From contig KE647164.1 in the NCBI GenBank assembly GCA_000447185.1, forward strand, positions 78,552-142,551: a stretch of DNA of 64,000 nt, in the 5' to 3' direction. A program made the translations under genes and the position numbers. Under the pieces are notes generated by a model. It worked only from the letters and a program-made list of their open reading frames with translations. It had not been told where the DNA came from and searched no databases. Shown one piece after another: positions 10,320-21,585 of this stretch. This DNA comes from Vairimorpha apis BRL 01 (taxonomy: Eukaryota > Microsporidia > Nosematidae). Each line of letters begins with the position of its first letter. The first letter of the stretch is position 1.

Positions 10320-10870
10320 TTTCCTTTTTTCTTTCATAGTTTTTCTTTTTTCACCAATTACTTATATCCATCAGCTCAATGTCTTCTATTCTATACCGCC
10401 TTCTTCAATTACTCTTCGGTAATCAAGAGAGCTACACTCTGACGTTTTCTTTAGGGTTCGAGTTTAAATAAAAGCTTCAGTATTAAGAGAGAGGCTTATT
10501 TTCTTTGAGTATGTTTATGGTATGTAGTCTTCAACCGATCCCATGTTAGGACAAACGGAATCATCTTTGTTCTGCACTTATAAATTAACCCAAGCTTGTT
10601 TGCTAACAACTCGTACTTTCTCTTTTTTTCATTTTTTACTGTGTAAAAGTTGTTTATACTAGTTACACCTACCTCTATTAAGATTATTTTCTTATTTACT
10701 TTGACCACCACAAAGATTTCGGGTTTATTGTTTAAGATTTTTAACGCTCGTTTTTAATTCTTGTATCTACTCGGATTTCTACTTTTTCATTGTAAGAATT
10801 TCTTGTACCGGGTTGTTCTTAATTTTTTGTTTTAATCTTTTAAGTTTATATTTTAGTCATATTTCCAAGT
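10320..10870 (-). mobile_element. Decayed non-LTR retroelement, second RLE subfamily
   Basis: Reading the minus strand, in order: VEIRVDTRIKNER (about 10825-10775), KPEIFVVVKVNKKIILIEVG, KRKYELLANKLGLIYKCRTK, PFVLTWDRLKTTYHK, and after stops TLKKTSECSSLDYRRVIEEGG. These are the endonuclease-domain blocks in their normal order. The KPD signature is altered to KPE, and the catalytic-type Glu in ILIEVG is kept. A copy of the same subfamily lies at 61430-61960. Related upstream debris may extend to about 11800, where composition remains less AT-rich, but nothing could be aligned there. Confidence 0.65.
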
Positions 10871-12570
10871 TTAATTAATAATACTGATATTTACATTTAA
10901 ATACTAGAATTACTTAAAGTACTTTGTTATGAAAATAAAAGTAATTTTTTTAAATTAAAAAATATAATAAATAAGAATATCTTTATCTTAGGTCTATACA
11001 TTAATCTAAACGTATTTACAAGAAAGCTGTACTTTCTTAATTTTTAATTCTCAACAATAGTAAGAAGATATTAGTTAATAATTATTTAGTTAATAAATAT
11101 TTACTTTTTCTTCTTATTTAAGACAAAATTTCAGGTTTATTCTATTATCCTCGTATTTTTATCTCGACATAAACTCTTGTACTAAATAAAACATATATTA
11201 TTAAATCTTTTAATGTACATATTTTTAACAAAAAAGCAGAAGTATACATCAAAATACCTTAATGTGCATTATCATATAGTTAAAATCTATTATGTAATTG
11301 AATTTGGTAGATAAATAATCAATTGTTTTACTATAAGATTTACAGTGAGGATATATTGTCCCTCTTAAATACAGAACATTTTCTTATAATTAGAAACTCA
11401 AATGTTAACTTGGATCTAGAACAATTTTTCTCTCTCTCTTCAATTTTGAGAGAGTTTTTATGCTTACTTATTCGTAATCACTAACTTTAAACAACTTTAA
11501 GTGATTAGTTCTTTTTAAATATCATCGTAAAACATCTTATTTCTTGCAACAACAAATATTTTTTTAATGATTATATCTAAATGTCCATATTTCGTCTTCA
11601 AGTAACATTTTATTTGTAAAAGGTGGGATTTATATCACTTCTATTTTTAACTTTGCAGTATATTTTGGTAAGATATTTTAGCGTTTTAAAGAGAGTTAAA
11701 CATGCTTAGTAACGTGTCTTCAATTTTTTATAAAAACTTCGCAGGGTATTTTCTTAATTCATCCATTGTTTAATATAATCTTTCATTACAAGCAGGCTAA
11801 GTTTCCTAAATTTTTATATAAAATTAATAAAAAAATTATTTAGTGTTTAGAAGTAGAAAACATTTTATAATAAAAGTCAAAGTAAAATTAATTTTTTATG
11901 AATTTAACAAATAAATATATTTTATTGATTACTTATATTTATATCAAAAACAATGATATTAGTTGAATAATTACAGAGTGAAAAATAAGAGAAAAAAACA
12001 GTCAAGATTATAATCAAGTATTATATAAATTAATAGAATTGAAATTAAGAAATTGAATAAAAAAAGTTTTAAAATAAGATTTTTTGAGTTTCTAAAAAAA
12101 TTATATTGATTATACATTCAATTTATAAATACAATATCAAATAGAAAATTTAGATTTTATAATTATTTTTTTAAATAAAACAAAAAAATGATACTTATAG
12201 TTTCCATGTAAATTTTTATTCTTATGTCAAAATATATTTGTTATTTTACGATATTTATTACAATAATTAAAGGTAAAGTTGTAAGAATTTTATTTATATA
12301 TCTTAAATAAAAAATTTAAAATTATTTCTTAGTACATCAGTTAATAATTTTTGAATTTTTTTAATTTGAAATGAAAAATTAATCTTAATATGTCAAAAAA
12401 TTAAAACATAATTAATACTTTGATAAATTTAAAAAAATGTAAAATTTATAAGTTTACTAGAATTTTTATATTTCATTAAATATAATTTTACATTGAGTTT
12501 TTTTAAACTTGATATTTGATAAATTAAAAACCATGTCAAAAATTCAAATTATATTAAAAATAATTGATTT
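10871..12570. other. Probable retroelement debris then AT-rich spacer
   Basis: 10871-11810 is less AT-rich and probably continues the minus-strand relic, but no domain could be read. A CTCTCTCT/AGAGAG inverted repeat around 11431-11454 was noted. 11811-12570 is plain AT-rich spacer leading to the start of the plus-strand family B pseudogene. Confidence 0.35.
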
Positions 12571-12571
12571 A

Positions 12572-12574
12572 CCC
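12572..12574 (+). promoter_or_regulatory. CCC start-proximal motif
   Basis: CCC lies 4 bp before the ATG at 12579, supporting that start over earlier non-ATG options in the same frame. Confidence 0.5.
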
Positions 12575-12578
12575 ATTG

Positions 12579-13461
12579 ATGTTATCAATAATTTTTGCAC
12601 ATTTGTGTTTTTCAAACGGAACGTTATTAAATCTGGATAGTGAGGATAACAGTTGGTGTTTGATAGATTATGATGAAGTTTTTAGTAGTAACAATGATTA
12701 TGATTATAAACAATATTGTCAAACAGTTGAAGCACATGAAAAATTATGGATCGAAGAAATACATGATTCAAGACTTAATAAATTTGAAGCTAGATTGTTA
12801 ATAATACTTTCTAATGCATGTTTTTATTTTTTTGAACAATTATTTGAATATGTTTTACATTCAGAGTGGTTTTATGTCATATTTTAATTTTTTTAAACAT
12901 GATCTTGAAAAACTTTTTTGTAATTTTAATGAGATTTGCAAATATAAATATAAATTAGATATTTTGACTGCTTTGAAAACTTTTCATAAAAATAAAAAAT
13001 TTTTATAAGAAAAATTTAAAGAAGATTATTTTAATGAACAATCAACAATTTTAAGTAAATTTATTATTGAAATAGAAAATGTAATAAATTTAGAATCTTA
13101 TAAAAAAAATGATTTTTATGTTTCAAATAAATACGAAATTAGAGAAGGAGGTTTTTTAGATAACTATATTTTTAATGATTCTGAAAGTAAAATATGTAAA
13201 AAAGAAAATGTAATAGATTTGGAAACTTACAAAAAACAGGATCTTGTTATTGATGAATGCGAATGTAAGGTAAATGAAAATTTAGAACAGAATATTACAA
13301 TTAATTCAAAATATGATATATTTAATAATCAACATTATGAAACAACAAGTTTATCTTATAAAAAAGAATTTTTTGACACTTTAAAAAATTTAAAATCAGA
13401 CATTATTAATGTTTTTTTTGATGTAAGAAAAATTTGCATTTATATTTTAAATATCTAAAAA
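12579..13461 (+). pseudogene. Family B member, broken and C-terminally truncated
   Basis: The start ATG (12579) follows CCCATTG. The first frame opens with MLSIIFAHLCFSNGTLL, a clear signal peptide, and ends at 12887. A shift in about 12840-12885 is needed to continue into DLEKLFCNFNEICKYKYKLDILTALKTFHKNKKF, the first helical domain with its Phe/Lys-rich end. A TAA follows at about 13006 in the same frame. Reading through that stop, the frame runs open to about 13458 (EKFKEDYFNEQ... then a charged linker with two reiterations of ENVI(D/N)LE(S/T)YKK). It ends within KKEFFDTLKNLKSDIINVFFDV, where the C-terminal domain of other family members begins. The final ExLLxxLLD region is missing. One frameshift, one stop and the 3' loss together indicate a dead copy. 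Confidence 0.7.
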
Positions 13462-15146
13462 ATTACATTTAAATAAGTTTTTAGTAAAATCACATAATAA
13501 GTAACAAAAAAATGATTAAAAATATATTTTAGTTCATTAACGATTAAAGATTGTTGAAATAAAAAAAATTTTAAAATTAGGAAAAAAAATTATACAAATT
13601 TTTTCATATTTTATTTATAAATATTTTTTTATTTGTTTTTAAGTTTATTTTAGAGACAATTTAAACTATTAAAAATAAACCTATTATCTGCATTTATCTT
13701 TTTACTTTAATTTATTTAAATTAGAAGCTATAAAAACAAAAAAATCATCAATTTAAGATAAAATTTATTATTATAATATTATATGTAAAGTCTATAAAAA
13801 TATATCCTATTTTAAACTATGTAACTTTATACTTATATTGATATAATTTTTTTAATATAATAAAGAAATTTACATTGATATTTTTAATAAAAATTAAATA
13901 ATAAATAAAATATCAATCAAATTACAATTTTTAATTTATACTACAAGTATAATATACCAGAATAATTTAAAGTTTTGGATAATCTAAAAATTTTTTTATA
14001 AGCATCAAAATTAATGTTTATATGAGGTTAATGTTTAAAGAAGAAATGATTAAAAGAATATATTTCATATATCATAAGTTAATTAATAATAAAAATTACA
14101 TTAACAATTTAATAAATTAGATGTTAGTAATTTTAATATTTAAATAATTTGATCTATTATTTTTTTATGTTAAGTATAAAATAAAGATTTTAACCAATAT
14201 AAAAAATCATAATTTTACAAAATTTAATGGTTTACTTTTGAAAGAATTTAGATATTTGCTAAATTAGTTTTAAAAATATAAATTAATATCTAATATTCAA
14301 ATTTTTACTGAAAGTTTATTTAAAATTATGTTTTTTTTCATGTTTTATAAGTATAAATAAATTTGACGCATATAATTAATTAAAATTTTTATTAAAAACA
14401 TTTTATTTGCGGTATTTAATTATTAATGAAAATTATAAATAATAGGATTAATAATATTATTTTAAAATCATACATGCAATAATGTTAATATAGACATTTG
14501 TGTTTGTAATTAAATAATATTTTAATTTATGATTAGAATAATTATATTTTTGAAAATTCTATTTTAAAAGTTTTTCATTTATTTTTTAGTTTATAAAAAA
14601 TATAATTTTTATATATTATAGTTCTTGTCCATATTTTGTATAACAGATCCTAATTTAAAATTTTTTTAGATTCTTATTGATTTTTAAAATAATAAAATTT
14701 GCAAATTAATATTAAAATTACACAGAACTATACTGTCAAGTTTTTCATATTCATAAAAACCATTTTATTAAAATTTTTCTTTAAAATTTTATTATATTTT
14801 TACTAAATTTATATTTTACTTATAATTTTACTATATATATGAAGTCAAATAGTAAAATTAAGTGGGTAAAATTTTAGAATCACTAATCATTTGAATAAAA
14901 TATTTTATATGAATATGATATTTAAACTTGATAAATTAATAATATTTTACAGTTTTTTAATATATAATTTTTTCTTAAATTGTCTGTTTTAATTGCTAAA
15001 AAATAAAAAATTATTTGTAATAGAAATTTTACAGCTTTTTTTATGTAAGGTTTATTAACTATCTTTTATTTTTAGTTAATATAATTTTTTTTTCAAGAAC
15101 ATTATTTTAAAACAAAATGATAAGTAAAATTTACTAATAAAATAAT
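13462..15146. other. Intergenic, no gene seen
   Basis: Uniform AT-rich sequence with stops in all frames. No repeat unit longer than simple A/T runs was recognised. Confidence 0.5.
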
Positions 15147-16127
15147 TTAATCCAACAAATGTTTTATAAGCTCATTTTCATACTTATCAAAAATTTCTTT
15201 TAAATCGTTTTTAATTTTCATTATAGTATGATCCACAAAATTTCTTGCAATTATACATCCATCCATATGTCCTCTCAATATATTAAATTTAACAGTAGAC
15301 TTCAATTTTTCATGCGTTTTGTCAATAAATTCAAATAAATAATTATTATATTTAAGTAAAAGCAAACGAATTCTAAGTTTTGCATTATCTAAAGCTTTTT
15401 GTAGCAGTTTTTTTTCTAGAGATAAAACTATTTTATTTTTTATACTTAAATCATTGTTATCATTAAATAAATTAGGGTCAAATTCGTTACAACTCAAGTT
15501 ATCTGAATTTTTGAATGCCCCATCTTTATCAGTAGTTAAGTCAGATTCTTTTTTGACAGAATAATTACATTTTTTGTTCTTTTCTGTAATTAAATTTGTT
15601 TCTTTATCAGAAGTTAATTTTACTTCTTCTTTCTCATTATCTGATTCATCAATAAATTTAATATTTTCATCTTTTACAACTTGTAAACGTTTATATACTT
15701 GCTCTCTGATTTTGTTCTTATGAGTATTAAAATCCAAAAATACTAATACAGTTTTTATCTTATTTTCTTTATATGACGCATACATATTCCAAAGTTCCTC
15801 AAGCTCAATTAATATACAGAACATTAGATTTAAAAAGTTTTGGTTTTGACTTGGATTTAGTGATGCATCACATTTTAATACACTATCTCTTAATCTAAGA
15901 AAATTAAATTTTAATAAATTATCCACATCTTTAAATAATTTAGTTAAAATCGTACTACATATATCATAAAAATAAAGATTCCTAAACTGATCTACTTTTT
16001 TGTCTAATAAAGAATAATTAAAATCTTTAGTTAAATTTTTAGATTCATTGATTGAATTTAATAAATTTAAGTCTGCTTTTGATGCAACTATTTCATTTAA
16101 TTTAATGATGGTAGTTAATATTATCAT
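15147..16127 (-). CDS. Family B: secreted two-domain helical protein (intact)
   Basis: Unrecognised 326-residue protein. CCCTTTT precedes the ATG. Residues 1-16 (MIILTTIIKLNEIVAS) form a signal peptide. A first helical domain (about 20-150) contains LEELWNMYASYKENKIKTVL (109-128) and DFNTHKNKIREQVYKRL (132-148), the family's Trp/Phe then Lys/Arg-rich signature. Residues 150-235 are a charged linker with a reiterated Lys/Glu/Ser/Thr pattern (TSDKETNL, KESDLTTDKD). The C-terminal domain (about 240-326) includes KALDNAKLRIRLLLLKYNNY (244-263), GHMDGCIIARNFVDHTI and the ending ENELIKHLLD. No membrane helix is seen beyond the signal. It lacks a clear LLDYxxLLNNG motif and forms a pair with the broken copy at 18108-19279. 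Its upstream region carries a repeated AATTAAGAAATACCTTAAAT-type element. Secretion is well supported by the N-terminus; function is unknown. Confidence 0.82.
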   Translation of the reverse strand: MIILTTIIKLNEIVASKADLNLLNSINESKNLTKDFNYSLLDKKVDQFRNLYFYDICSTILTKLFKDVDNLLKFNFLRLRDSVLKCDASLNPSQNQNFLNLMFCILIELEELWNMYASYKENKIKTVLVFLDFNTHKNKIREQVYKRLQVVKDENIKFIDESDNEKEEVKLTSDKETNLITEKNKKCNYSVKKESDLTTDKDGAFKNSDNLSCNEFDPNLFNDNNDLSIKNKIVLSLEKKLLQKALDNAKLRIRLLLLKYNNYLFEFIDKTHEKLKSTVKFNILRGHMDGCIIARNFVDHTIMKIKNDLKEIFDKYENELIKHLLD

Positions 16128-18107
16128 AAAAGGGTTGTACTTTTTTTTCTTAATATTATAATTAAATTATCTAATTATTTAAGGTATTTCTTAATTTATG
16201 ATACAAATTTAAATATTATTTTTTAATTTTAAAGAAAAATATTATAAATATTTTTTATTGATAACATAAATAAAACTTTAATTTTTTTTGTAATATAATT
16301 AAATTATCTAATTGTTTAAGGTATTTCTTAATTTATATTAAATTTTTAAAAAATATTATAAATATTTTATTATTATAATTCTTATCATTGTTTTATGAAT
16401 TATTAGTAAAAATAAAAATATTTTTTTTAAATAATATACAAATGAGATAAAAAAATTTATATCATTATAATTTGTTTTAATAAACTTTTCTTTAATTAAT
16501 TAAATTTTTTTAAATCATAAAATAACCTCATAAATATTCTATAAAAAACTTTACCTTAAATTAATTAATCTGTATATTTTTATTTAAATAAATAATACAA
16601 TTTGATGTAGTTTTAGACATTTTTTAAATTATTTTTAGATTAAAATTTTATTTGAAAAATTACAAAAAATAATAAATTATAATTATATTTTTAAAAACTA
16701 CATAATAAATAATATTAAAAATTCTTTTTTTATAAGTAAATAATCAAATTGCATTAAATCTCAGATATAAATATTTTATAATTAATTACATTTTATTTAT
16801 ATATATAATCATATTAAAATGTTTAAATTTATTGACTTTTAAAAATTAGTTTTATAAATTTAATATAAAGTTTTTTTTATCTCTTTCTATTGTCGTTAAC
16901 TTTAAATTTTACTTTTAAACATAAAATCTAATCTTGTTCATTTATTGATATTTTTAATTTATTTAGTATGTTGCATAAAAAAAAGTTTTGTAAGAATAAA
17001 ATAAAAAATACTAAAAGTTGACAATTTTGTTTATTTTTTTGAAAAATAGTTTAAAGTAATTTATATTTTTATGAGTTTTATTTAAACATTTAATTAATAA
17101 AATAATTTTATATATACACTAAAAGAAATGTAAATATTTTATTTTATATTTAAATATTAAAATTAAATTTTTATCTTAAGAAATTAAAGAAAAGAAAAAT
17201 TAATTTGTAAAACAAAATATTAATATACCATTTTATTTGCTTATATAATTTTTATATTAATTAAAACTTTTTATTATGGAAATTAGTAATGTTATTTTTG
17301 TCAAATTCAAGTTTATAAAGCAATTTTATAATTTTTACATTTTTTTTACTAGTTTGCAAAAGTTTACATTTCCTTATAATTATTTTAATTTTTATTATCT
17401 TTTCTTAATATTAAAATGTTTATTTTCTATGAATATGTATTTTACTAATTTTTAACAATTTAAATTTCAAATCCTAATTTCAAAAAATATTGAAAAAAAA
17501 GCTTATATTTTTTAAATTTTATTAAAAAATAAATACAATTGGATTTTAATTTTATTTATTGTATAAGCACTATAAAATAATTATTCTTCTTAAATATTAT
17601 TTGTGCATTTTATTAATATTTATTTTTTAAAAAAAATTATATGATTTTTATTAAACATTAATATTTTTGCATAATTTTATTTATAAATACATACCTATTT
17701 AAAAATAAAATAACAATTTTAAAATAAAAAAATAAATTTGCAATCAACATGTAATTACTTTCAAAATTTTTATTTTATTTAATTATCTGATAAATAGTAT
17801 ATTAAGTAAATTGAATGATTTATTAATAATAATTTATGTTTTAAAACGTGCGAAATACAGCATTATAAATACTTTATATTATTTCATATATGTTATTTAA
17901 GATTTTTACTTATCGATTTAAATGTACATACAATATTACATTTTTTAAAAAACAAAACAAACCGTTACTACTATTATGTCTTATTTCTTTTTAATTTTAT
18001 TACCTTTTAAATTTTTACTTTTTTCCAATTGAAAAAAATAATTAAAGCAAAATAATACAAAAAAAGTTTTTTTAAAATATAAAAAAGATTTTTAAAACTG
18101 AACATAT
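16128..18107. other. Intergenic with duplicated upstream element; no gene seen
   Basis: The first 250 bp hold two copies (about 16150-16250 and 16290-16375) of a block containing AATTAAATTATCTAATTATT and AAGGTATTTCTTAATTTAT. The remainder is AT-rich with no credible ORF on either strand. Confidence 0.5.
16150..16375 (-). promoter_or_regulatory. Duplicated conserved element upstream of a family B gene
   Basis: Read on the minus strand, AAATTAAGAAATACCTTAAA followed by TAATTAGATAATTTAATTAT occurs twice, about 140 bp apart, within 250 bp of the start at 16127. Related blocks lie upstream of the paralogue at 19279 (about 19310-19345 and 19530-19565). This could be a shared promoter element or simply the 5' flank carried along by gene duplication. 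Confidence 0.4.
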
Positions 18108-19279
18108 TTAATTCAAAAAATGGTTTTCGAACTCATCTTTACAACTATTAATTATTTCAATTATATCGTTTTTTAGTTTATAAATAGTATCATCCATAAA
18201 ATTTCTTGCAATTTGAATTTCTTTCATATGTCCTTGAAATATCTTGTGTTTAACTGAAGACTTTAAACATACATGACTTCTGTCAACAAATTTAAATAAA
18301 ATCTTTTTATTTTTTTTAAAATACCATAAATTACAATTCTTGTATTAATTAATACTTTTTTAAGTCCTTCACGACAAATAGAAAAAACAATTTTTTCGTT
18401 TGGACTTAAGCTATCAATATTAATTATCAAATTATTTTCAAAATCTTCAGCACTTGAACTATCTGTAGTTGTTAAGTTGCTATGTTCTTTTGTAGAAGAT
18501 TTAACTTTTTTTTGTCATAATGACTTTCTTGTTTAGAATTATATTCTTTTTCTGTAGTTAAATTACATTTTTCTTCTGTAACATTATAAACTTTTTCATT
18601 ATTAATATCATCATCTTTAACTTTATTCAGAATATTTTCTTCGTCAATTTTTTTAGTATTTTTTTTAGTAGAAATTTCAGCTTTTTTAAAAAAAAAAGAA
18701 TCTTTTTATTTTTAGAATCATCATCCTTTGCAGTAGTTATTTTACTTTCCTCTCTTTTTTCATTATTAAATTCATATTCTTTTTTTCTATCAATATTTTC
18801 ATCATATTGTTTACATTCTTTATCCTTTAAAAATTGTAATTTTACACGTAAATTTCTTCTAATCATGTTTTTATATAAATTAAAATCTGAAATAGCTAAT
18901 GTAATTTTAACTTTATCCCTTAATTTCCATTCACATTTTTTCCTAATTTTTTCAAGTTTAACCAATATACTAAAGATTGTTTTGCAAAAATTATGTTTTT
19001 GACTCGGATATAATAGTGTAATATCACCTAAAACTTTTTCTCTTAAATCATAAAAATGAAATTTAAGTATATTATCCACATCGTTGCAAACCTTTGTTAA
19101 GATTGTGTTACAAATATTATAATAATAAAGATTTTTTTTTGTTCCACTGTTTTATTTAATAAAATGCGATTCAAATCACTAATAAAGTTTTGTGAATCTC
19201 TAAGTTCTTTTAAAAGATTCAAATCCATTTTAGATGCAAACATAGTACTTAAATTAATAATAGTAATAAATATTATCAT
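18108..19279 (-). pseudogene. Family B member, frameshifted sister of the gene at 15147
   Basis: CCC sits directly before the ATG at 19279. The N-terminus MIIFITIINLSTMFASKMDLNLL resembles MIILTTIIKLNEIVASKADLNLL of the intact sister. The first frame ends at 19097. A second frame (19079-18627) carries the first helical domain, with SQKHNFCKTIFSILVKLEKI and DFNLYKNMIRRNLRVKL. It ends in a poly-Lys stretch after a long A-run (about 18685-18695). Further shifts are needed through the linker. The last 150 bases read SSVKHKIFQGHMKEIQIARN, FMDDTIYKLKNDIIEI and DEFENHFLN then stop, matching the C-terminal domain at 15147. All domains are recognisable but at least three shifts separate them, so this is a relatively recent pseudogene. 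Confidence 0.75.
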
Positions 19280-20414
19280 GGGTATGTGTTTTAAGATGCT
19301 TTTATTTTAAAGTAATTATTTAAACTAATTCTTAATTTATGATAAATGTTTGCCAAATATCATAATTTTTTATTGAACAAAATTCTAATTATGTGTTTAT
19401 AAAAGTTAATAAAAATTTATTCACATAATTAAGAAAATTAATTTTGATAAAAAACATTAAAACTTTTAATATAATATATTAAAATTATAATATATCTAAT
19501 AGAACTTTTGACAAAAAGTAATTAAATTTATTAATTATTTAAAGTTATTCTTAATTTATTAAAAAAAATTTAAATTAATTTTGAAAAATTAACATAAAAT
19601 ATGGTAATTTATAATTATAAAAAAGTTTAAAATTGTTTTTTTTATAAAATGCATACTTTTATCGTTGAAAAAAATCATAAATTTTTATAAAAAAAGAATT
19701 TTATTTTCAAATTACTTTAAATTTTTAAATCTTTTAAGTATATTTTTATCTTTTTTAAGTAAATTTAAATAATATAATTTTAAAATCTTTAAATTTGTTT
19801 AATTTAAAATATAAAGAAAAAAATCATTTATATTTAATTAATATCATAAACATTAAAGTATAAAACTAATTTTAAATAAAAGTAATTAACGATAAATTTT
19901 AAATTTGTATTAGTATATTAATTTTTTGATAATAATAAAATTTTACTAATATTGTAAATTTTTGAGATTACAATAATATTTTATTAAGATTAAAAAAATT
20001 ATTTTATTTCTATAAAATATTAAAGTAATTTTATGTTTAATAAAATCGGATTAAAATTAAATATATAAAAATTTTCAATTATATTTAATTTTAATCATAG
20101 TAAAGAAAATGTAAATTATTTGTTTAAAATTGATTTGATAAAATAAACAATTTTTTAATTAATATTTTTAATATCTTATTTTTTTTAAAAATACACTATT
20201 TATTTACTTTTTTAATTTGTAAAATATTATTATTTTTTATTAGATTTTGTATCTTTTATATAATAAATGTGAAAAACAATAAGTATTTTATAAAAAATAA
20301 TTTTTTTGAATTGTATTTCGAAATACTTGTATATACTTTTTAATTATATTAAAAATCGATATTTTAAATTTGAAACAAAAAAAGTTTTAATAATTTAATC
20401 AAATAAATCATAAT
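19280..20414. other. Intergenic, no gene seen
   Basis: It contains two copies of the family B upstream element (about 19310-19345 and 19530-19565: TTATTTAAAG/CTATTCTTAATTTAT-type). The rest is AT-rich without ORFs. Confidence 0.45.
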
Positions 20415-20792
20415 TTAATTATGCATAATTTTAAAAATAAAATTTCTAATTATAAATAATACAAACATATAATATAAATAATTAAGATCAAATGTCAAAC
20501 AAAACATTACAATAAATATAAACTCTAATAAAATAAAAAATATTACAATTAGCGATTTTGTAAAATCCCAAATAACTTCGTAAGGTTTTATATTTTCATT
20601 TAGGTCATCATTAAAATACAAACTATTCTGTTCATTTGTAATATCATTAAATACAAACATATCATTAGATTCTTGAGTACCATTAAGATTTAATAAATTA
20701 TTTTGGATATTTGAATCTTGATTGTCAGTTATATCAGTATTTAGGTTTATTGCTTCTTTGTTACTGATAAGTATAAGATAACTTAAGAACAT
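20415..20792 (-). CDS. Family A: smallest member, membrane-hairpin protein
   Basis: Unrecognised 125-residue protein, intact. ACCCT directly precedes the ATG. MFLSYLILISNKEA is a short hydrophobic start. Residues 15-75 are hydrophilic and Asn/Asp-rich, with DITDNQDSNIQNN and NDITNEQNS. Two membrane helices follow at about 79-99 and 103-120. The core FIVMFCLTFDLNYLYYM aligns with the genes at 4597 and 7287. It is the shortest variable region in the family and so defines the minimal plan: signal, polar spacer, hairpin, and a short basic tail (KIMHN). Confidence 0.77.
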   Translation of the reverse strand: MFLSYLILISNKEAINLNTDITDNQDSNIQNNLLNLNGTQESNDMFVFNDITNEQNSLYFNDDLNENIKPYEVIWDFTKSLIVIFFILLEFIFIVMFCLTFDLNYLYYMFVLFIIRNFIFKIMHN

Positions 20793-20934
20793 AGGGTTAT
20801 ATTTTTTAAATATATTAAGTTAATTTAAAAGATTAAAGTAGGACGTAATTAGTATGATTTATGTTTGTAAATGTTTTTAATTAAAGTGTATACAAATTAA
20901 ATATAATGTATTTTTATATTAAAAATTATGTATT

Positions 20935-21375
20935 ATTTATTCAAAGAAAGTATGATCTTTTGACCAATGAACTTGATCAAATTTATAAATCACAGACAAG
21001 AATTATTTTATATGTAATAATATGTGATGAGATGATAACCAAAGTACCACAAAAAGTATATTAATGAGCTAAAAATCCAACCTAATCATGATGCGCATAA
21101 ACAGTCTATTGTACTCAAAAAAACTTTAGAGTCGATTTTTTTGGATCGAAGACGAGAATGTGAGTTAAATGAACCTATAGAAGAAGATTTTTAGAAAAAG
21201 TGGACAAATCAGTAAGGAATATATTTGTAAAAATGTTATTATCAAGGAAACAAATCAAAAAAAGAGATAATAAAAGCGAAGAATATGAAAGTGAAACTGA
21301 AATATTAATGTTTTAAAAAAAATACTAATAAAAATGAATAGTTTCACTAAAATAACTCAATAAATCTATTTAAAT
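20935..21375 (+). mobile_element. 5'-truncated, decayed retroelement endonuclease fragment
   Basis: It begins inside the domain: RKYDLLTNELDQIYKSQTRI and YVIICDEMITK, then a one-base shift, then YHKKYINELKIQPNHDA and LKKTLESIFLDRRRE, then a stop. Block order and wording match 5603-6136 closely. The 3' flank (AATACTAATAAAAATGAATA, then ACTCAATAAATC) matches the tails at 6110-6160 and 30025-30070. The catalytic KPD...E segment is lost to truncation. Confidence 0.75.
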
Positions 21376-21585
21376 TATTTAATATTTATAAATATTAATA
21401 GAATATTATAAAATATTATAACACAATAGAGTTCAATTTTAAATAAAAATATATTAAGAACCTAATTATATATTTTTTCAAATATACTATAAACATTTTT
21501 TATACATTATAAAATACAACATAATATTTAATTAAATACATTTATTAAATATTACTTTTCTCATTCAATTTAATAAATACATACA

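Noticed and set aside
11431..11454. CTCTCTCT / AGAGAG inverted repeat as a terminator or hairpin
   Set aside because: Short stem with both flanks T-rich so it does not extend; lies in decayed element sequence with no gene to terminate.
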